NCBI GenBank assembly: GCA_942491555.1
Contig: CALOBN010000002.1
Location: forward strand, 1-64,000
DNA from: Marinihelvus sp942491555
Lineage (GTDB): Bacteria; Pseudomonadota; Gammaproteobacteria; Xanthomonadales; SZUA-36
Length of the DNA: 64,000 nucleotides
Direction: 5' to 3'
Part shown: positions 59,482-64,000 of the stretch, piece by piece
How the letters are laid out: each line of letters opens with the position of its first letter
Numbering within the stretch: the stretch's first letter is position 1
The notes under the pieces: generated by a model
Seen by the model: the letters and a program-made list of their open reading frames with translations, nothing else
Told to the model about the DNA's origin: nothing
Database searches by the model: none
Made by a program: the position numbers and the translations under genes

Positions 59482-62400
59482 ATGAATGGCCTGATTGAAT
59501 GGTGGGTGCGTAACCCGGTTGCTGCCAACCTGCTGATGATCGGAATTATTGTTTCCGGCTTCTTTGGATTCACCTCCATGGAGCGCGAAATGGATCCTCA
59601 TGTCCGCTTTCCGGGCCTTGAGATCGAGGTGACCTGGCCAGGTGCGGCGCCGCAGGAAGTTGAAGAGCAGATTGTGGCCCGCATCGAAGAAGCGGTAAGT
59701 GACCTGGATAACATTGAGTGGGTCCGCTCCACTTCGGCTGAATCCTATGGCGGGGTTTATATTCTTGCCAATCAGAATGCGAACTTCACGCAATTCATGA
59801 ACGATGTGAAGATTCGCGTGGATTCCATTTCATCCTTTCCGCGTGATATTGAACCGCCCCAGGTTCGCCAGTGGGTAAATCGCAATGAGTTTATCCGGGT
59901 TGCCGTCAGCGGCGATCTGGGCGAACGCGAACTCAAGCGCCTTGCCGAGCAATTACGACGCGAGGCAGCAGTCCTGCCGGCCATTTCCATTGTGGAGCTG
60001 TTCGGCACACGTCGCGAAGAAGTTTCCATCCAGGTCAGCGAAGAGCAGTTGCGTCGATATGGCATGAGCTTCAACGAGGTGGCAACCGCTATTCGCAACA
60101 GCTCTATTAACCAGTCATCCGGCTCGGTCCGGACCGAAGTAGGCACCTACCAGCTCAAGGTTCGCAGCCAGGCAGATACCCAGGCGGATTTCTCGGACAT
60201 CGTGATTCGCCAGTCTGCCGGTGGCGGCACGATCCGTGTCGGCGATGTTGCTACCGTTCTGGACGGGTTCGAAGACAATCCGATTCTGGCCACGCTTAAC
60301 GGCGAGCCGGCGGTGCTGCTGCAGGTAATGACCACGGAAACCATGGACATTGTCACTGCCTCCGAGTCCATTCGCGAATGGATTGCCAAACGCAAGGAGA
60401 GTTTACCGCCGGGTGCCGAGCTGACGTTATGGACCGATCAGGCGGAAGATTTCAAAGGCCGTATGTCAACCATTGGCAAATCCGCAGGTCTCGGTCTGTT
60501 GTTGGTGTTCGTCGTGTTGATGATGACCTTGCGCCCCAAAGTCGCCATCTGGGTTGCGGCGGGTATCGCCACGGCTTATGCCGGTGCCTTCGTGCTGCTG
60601 CCGACGGTGGGTGTATCACTGAACATGATTTCCACCTTCGCCTTTCTTTTGGTGCTGGGCATCGTGGTTGATGATGCCATCGTGGTGGGTGAGGGAATTC
60701 ACTCGGAGTCACACCGCATCGGTGGTGGTGCCGGCGCTGCCATTTCCGGCGCGCAGCTGGTCGCCAAACCGGTAATATTCGCCGTGCTGACGACCATCAT
60801 TGCCTTTTTGCCCTGGTTGTTCCTGTCCGGCGGGACCAGCGAATTTACCCGACATATCACCTGGGTGGTTATCCTCGCTTTAGGATTTTCCCTGGTCGAG
60901 TCCCTGTTTATCCTCCCTTCCCATCTGCGCAATATGCAGCCGCGTGATGATGAGAAGATCGGGCGCTTCGGACATTTCCAGAAGGCTGTGTCTGACGGAA
61001 TTATCAATTTTGCCAAAAATCACTATCGCGGCATTGGTGAATTCTCGGTCCGTCGGCGGTACCTGACCACGAGCGTGTTTGTTGCGCTGCTCGTCATCAG
61101 CTTCGGGTTGATGTCCACCGGTTGGGTCAAGACCGCCTTTATGCCGGAGATTGAATCCGACGAGATCATCGTTAATGTCACCCTGCCTGAAGGTGCACCC
61201 TACAGCCGTGCCCTGGAAATACTCGCGCAGCTGCAGGATGCGGAATTGCGTCTTGTCGAGGAGGTAGATGAGCGCACGCAGGGCGAGAAACAGCTGATCG
61301 AAAACTGGTACACGCGTTCACGGCGTGATTCGGTGCTGGCGATCGTCAAACTGGCGCCACCGGAAACCCGTGATATGAGCGCCAAGGAAGCCTCCATCCG
61401 CCTGCGCGAGTTGATGGGCGATGTGCCCGATGCGAAAGAAGTATCCGTGGATTACACCCAGAATGGTGGCGATCCGGGTTTCGAACTCTCGATTCGGCAT
61501 TCGGATCTCGACGTTCTGCGCGCGGCCGTTAACGACGTTGAAGCACAGCTGCGGACCTACGAGTCCCTTTACGACGTCCGCAACAACCTGGAAAGTGCTT
61601 CGGAAGAGATTCGCATTATCCTCAAGCCCAATGCGCAGAAGCTCGGCCTGACCATGGCCGATGTGACCCGCCAGGTCCGCCAGGCCTACTACGGTGAAGA
61701 GGTACAGCGTTTGCCGCGGAACGGCCAGGATGTGCGGGTTATGGTGCACTACCCGATCGAATCACGGCAGTCTATCGAGAGCCTGAAACATTTCCGTGTG
61801 CGCACGGCTGATGGTCGCGAGGTTCCCTTGCTGTCGGTAGCAGAGCTCGAGTATGCACCCGGCATCAAGCGGATCCAGCGTTGGAATGGTAATCGTGCGG
61901 CGCGCATATCGGCTGACCTGAAAGACGATGTACGCGGCGATATCAATGAGGATCTCGACGAGAACTTCTTCCCGGAATGGGAGAAGCGCTATCCGGGCAT
62001 TGAGCGCGGTTCTGTTGGTCAGGCCGAAGGTGAAGCGCGTTTCATGCGCGAGTTACGCAACAAGTATGTGATGGCGCTGTTCGCCATGTTCGGGCTGCTC
62101 GCCATCGCCTTCCGCAGCTACTTCCAGCCACTACTGATCATGGTCGCGATGCCGTTTGCTTTTGCCGGTGCAATTCTCGGTCACTTTGCGCTGGGCATGA
62201 GTATCAACATGTTCAGCTACTTCGGCATTGCGGCGGCTGTTGGTGTCGTGGTGAACGACAACCTGGTGTTGATCGACTACACGAATCGCTTGCGCGCCAA
62301 AGGTGAGGATGCGCTGGAGGCGGTAATCAATGCCGGAGTAGCCCGGTTCCGGCCAATACTGCTGACCACGGTTACCACCATTGTTGGCCTGATGCCGATG

Positions 62401-62628
62401 ATGTTCGAACGCTCGATTCAGGCGAAATTCCTGATCCCGATCGTGACCTCCCTGTGTTTTGGTGTGTTTATCGCGTTCTTTGTCACCCTGTTGCTGGTGC
62501 CTGCCTTGTATGGCATTGGTGTTGACGTCACGCGACTGTCGGCCAGGGTACGTCGCCGCATCGGCGGCTGGTTTGGACACAAACCAGCCCGGGACGACAG
62601 CGGCGACAGTGTGACGCAAACCCACTGA
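59482..62628 (+). CDS. RND-family efflux pump, inner-membrane transporter
   Basis: A 1048-residue AcrB-like pump of the hydrophobe/amphiphile efflux group. It has two repeats, each with one helix, a large periplasmic porter domain and five further helices. Landmarks are LIEWWVRNPVAANLLMIGI, FLLVLGIVVDDAIVVGEGI (TM4 with the two proton-relay Asp), and near the C-terminus YFGIAAAVGVVVNDNLVLIDYTNRLRAKG and RFRPILLTTVTTIVGLMPMM. The start has GAGGGAG 10 bases upstream. With the adaptor it would expel toxic hydrophobic compounds. Confidence 0.93.
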   Translation: MNGLIEWWVRNPVAANLLMIGIIVSGFFGFTSMEREMDPHVRFPGLEIEVTWPGAAPQEVEEQIVARIEEAVSDLDNIEWVRSTSAESYGGVYILANQNANFTQFMNDVKIRVDSISSFPRDIEPPQVRQWVNRNEFIRVAVSGDLGERELKRLAEQLRREAAVLPAISIVELFGTRREEVSIQVSEEQLRRYGMSFNEVATAIRNSSINQSSGSVRTEVGTYQLKVRSQADTQADFSDIVIRQSAGGGTIRVGDVATVLDGFEDNPILATLNGEPAVLLQVMTTETMDIVTASESIREWIAKRKESLPPGAELTLWTDQAEDFKGRMSTIGKSAGLGLLLVFVVLMMTLRPKVAIWVAAGIATAYAGAFVLLPTVGVSLNMISTFAFLLVLGIVVDDAIVVGEGIHSESHRIGGGAGAAISGAQLVAKPVIFAVLTTIIAFLPWLFLSGGTSEFTRHITWVVILALGFSLVESLFILPSHLRNMQPRDDEKIGRFGHFQKAVSDGIINFAKNHYRGIGEFSVRRRYLTTSVFVALLVISFGLMSTGWVKTAFMPEIESDEIIVNVTLPEGAPYSRALEILAQLQDAELRLVEEVDERTQGEKQLIENWYTRSRRDSVLAIVKLAPPETRDMSAKEASIRLRELMGDVPDAKEVSVDYTQNGGDPGFELSIRHSDLDVLRAAVNDVEAQLRTYESLYDVRNNLESASEEIRIILKPNAQKLGLTMADVTRQVRQAYYGEEVQRLPRNGQDVRVMVHYPIESRQSIESLKHFRVRTADGREVPLLSVAELEYAPGIKRIQRWNGNRAARISADLKDDVRGDINEDLDENFFPEWEKRYPGIERGSVGQAEGEARFMRELRNKYVMALFAMFGLLAIAFRSYFQPLLIMVAMPFAFAGAILGHFALGMSINMFSYFGIAAAVGVVVNDNLVLIDYTNRLRAKGEDALEAVINAGVARFRPILLTTVTTIVGLMPMMFERSIQAKFLIPIVTSLCFGVFIAFFVTLLLVPALYGIGVDVTRLSARVRRRIGGWFGHKPARDDSGDSVTQTH

Positions 62629-62651
62629 GACTTCCTCTCGGGGCTGGAAAC

Positions 62652-62690
62652 GGCCGGTCAGCCTTGGTGCTGACCGGCCTTTTCTTTTCC
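62652..62690 (+). terminator. Strong intrinsic terminator after the RND operon
   Basis: Perfect 11-bp stem GGCCGGTCAGC-CTTGGT-GCTGACCGGCC followed by TTTTCTTTT, 24 bases after the pump stop. Confidence 0.88.
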
Positions 62691-62812
62691 GGTTTAACGG
62701 CCTTATACAAACCCTGCCTGAATGGCTTCAACAGCGCATGGACTTCGCTATAGTGAGCTCGCCCGGTACATTGACCGGCAGTTTTCACTATTGATCATAT
62801 GGAGTTAGCCCA

Positions 62813-64000
62813 ATGGAGTTTGCACTGTTTAAAGTTGTGCGGTTTAGCCTGATCGTTTCCGGACTGGTTCTCGCCATGTCTGGGTTGAACGCCTCTGCCT
62901 CAGGGGAGTCCGATGGCTGGACCGTGAACGAGCCCGGCGGGGAATGGCGCTCCATCGAAATCAATACGCAGGAAACCACCTGGTCCAATGTGACCGTGTC
63001 ACCGGACGGGTCAACCATTGTTTTTGACATGCTCGGAGATCTGTACTCCCTGCCGATCACGGGCGGGAATGCTACAGCGCTGACGAATGACATTGCCTGG
63101 AACTTCCAGCCGACCTATAGCCCGGATGGTGCGCACATTGCCTTTGTGTCGGATCGCGGCGGTGCGGACAACCTGTGGGTGATGAATGCGGATGGCAGCA
63201 ATCTTCGCCAGGTAAGTCGCGAGCGCTATGACCTGGTGCACAACCCGGCCTGGAGCCCGGATGGCCGCTACCTGGCTGGCAAGAAGTCGTTTATGGGCAG
63301 CCGCAGCATCGCCGCCGGTGAGATCTGGATGTTTCTGGCCGGGGGTGAGGGTGATGGTCTGCAGCTGACTGAACGCCCCTTTGGTGACGAGGACCAGAAG
63401 AACCAGGCAGACCCGGCGTTCTCACATGACGGACGTTATGTGTATTTCGCCCAGGACACCACGCCCGGCCGCGTCTGGGAGTACGGCAAGGATGCGACCG
63501 GACAGATTTTTGTTATCCAGCGCTATGACCGCCAGGACGGGGAGGTCGATACGTTCGTTTCCGGCCCCGGAGGTGCAGTGCGCCCCGTGCCTTCCCCGGA
63601 CGGCCGCTATCTCGCCTTCGTGAAGCGACTCGTTGATCTCAAGTCGGCTCTTTATATCAAGGATCTGGAGTCCGGTCTGGAGACCGCAATCTTTACCGAT
63701 TTTGAACGGGACTTGCAGGAAACTTCCGGCACGGAAGGCAACGCGCCAAACTTCGCCTGGTTGCCGGATGCTTCCGCCATTGTGTTCTGGTCGGGAGGGC
63801 AGTTGCATCGCATCGATGTGGCAAGCCGGGAAGTGAGCAACATTCCCCTGCAGATCAACACTACCCGCAAGGTGCAAGCGGTGTTACGTGAGAAGGTAGA
63901 GGTAGCCGCGGACAGCTTTCCGGTGCGCATGCCCCGCTGGCCCGTGGTGTCTCCGGATGGCGAAACCGTGGTCTTTGAAGCCCTCGGCGTGCTTTGGCGC
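62813..64000 (+). CDS. TolB-like beta-propeller protein, 3' end cut by window edge
   Basis: The first 396 residues of an exported protein. A signal peptide (LIVSGLVLAMSGLNASASG) is followed by WD40/PD40-like propeller repeats: VTVSPDGSTIVFDMLGDLYSLPITGG, QPTYSPDGAHIAFVSDRGGADNLWVMNADG, NPAWSPDGRYLAGKK, and PVPSPDGRYLAFVK. This arrangement is typical of TolB-domain amidohydrolases of about 1,000 residues, so a hydrolase domain probably follows beyond the window. GGAG lies eight bases before the ATG. Confidence 0.82.
   Translation, partial: MEFALFKVVRFSLIVSGLVLAMSGLNASASGESDGWTVNEPGGEWRSIEINTQETTWSNVTVSPDGSTIVFDMLGDLYSLPITGGNATALTNDIAWNFQPTYSPDGAHIAFVSDRGGADNLWVMNADGSNLRQVSRERYDLVHNPAWSPDGRYLAGKKSFMGSRSIAAGEIWMFLAGGEGDGLQLTERPFGDEDQKNQADPAFSHDGRYVYFAQDTTPGRVWEYGKDATGQIFVIQRYDRQDGEVDTFVSGPGGAVRPVPSPDGRYLAFVKRLVDLKSALYIKDLESGLETAIFTDFERDLQETSGTEGNAPNFAWLPDASAIVFWSGGQLHRIDVASREVSNIPLQINTTRKVQAVLREKVEVAADSFPVRMPRWPVVSPDGETVVFEALGVLWR

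Noticed and set aside
58170..59579. 469-codon minus-strand ORF opposite the RND adaptor
   Set aside because: Shadow of the adaptor gene, which has lipoyl and hairpin domains and couples to the pump.

Overview
The window looks like a chromosome segment of a free-living, Gram-negative gammaproteobacterium, probably aquatic and specialised in degrading hydrophobic cyclic or aromatic compounds. This rests on the Mla phospholipid-transport operon, a NhaD-type sodium/proton antiporter, a TRAP transporter, a TonB-dependent receptor, RND efflux genes and a large oxygenase/acyl-CoA gene cluster. I could not assign a genus. No tRNA, rRNA, CRISPR array, phage or transposase gene was seen.

Layout. (1) 1-11.1 kb, all minus strand: mlaF-E-D-C-A, then a peptide/nickel-type ABC transporter (binding lipoprotein, two permeases, two ATPases), a small lipoprotein, a DUF1232-type protein and a partial unknown gene. 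(2) 11.1-12.8 kb is non-coding: a 656-bp composite palindromic repeat and, beside it, a candidate structured RNA of about 410 nt with its own promoter and terminator, enclosed by a perfect 15-bp inverted repeat. (3) 12.8-24.8 kb: nucleotidyltransferase-like gene, TRAP transporter operon with a TAtT partner, glutaryl-CoA dehydrogenase, NhaD, a kinase-like gene, a candidate sRNA, a CadC-like regulator and a YeiH-type membrane protein. (4) 24.8-50.7 kb: the catabolic cluster. It holds a TetR regulator, four SDRs, a putidaredoxin-type ferredoxin with its reductase, three Rieske oxygenase alpha subunits, a Rieske ferredoxin, a 2-oxoacid dehydrogenase E1-alpha/E1-beta/E2 set, a haem/PQQ dehydrogenase, MaoC, acyl-CoA synthetase, acyl-CoA dehydrogenase, CoA-transferase, an SCP-x thiolase and a degenerate thiolase-fold/DUF35 fusion. 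(5) 51.5-64 kb: TonB receptor, fused ATP sulfurylase/APS kinase, a second TetR, a beta-barrel protein, an RND pump and the start of a TolB-like protein.

How the genes fit together. Three identical-arm 18-bp operators (28068, 39797, 43916) sit at the promoters of the catabolic cluster and probably place nearly all of it under one TetR-type repressor. A likely scheme is uptake by the TonB receptor, ring hydroxylation by homomeric Rieske oxygenases, oxidation by SDRs and the PQQ enzyme, CoA activation, beta-oxidation-like steps and thiolytic or retro-aldol cleavage. The substrate cannot be read from the sequence.

The most unusual signal is not protein coding. Two homologous composite elements (11202-11857 and 50781-51454, opposite orientation) are each built from two palindromic units whose arms differ between copies yet remain self-complementary. 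A third composite (40251-40827) has different sequence but the same architecture. A 47-bp module occurs in the apical loop of hairpins of both families.
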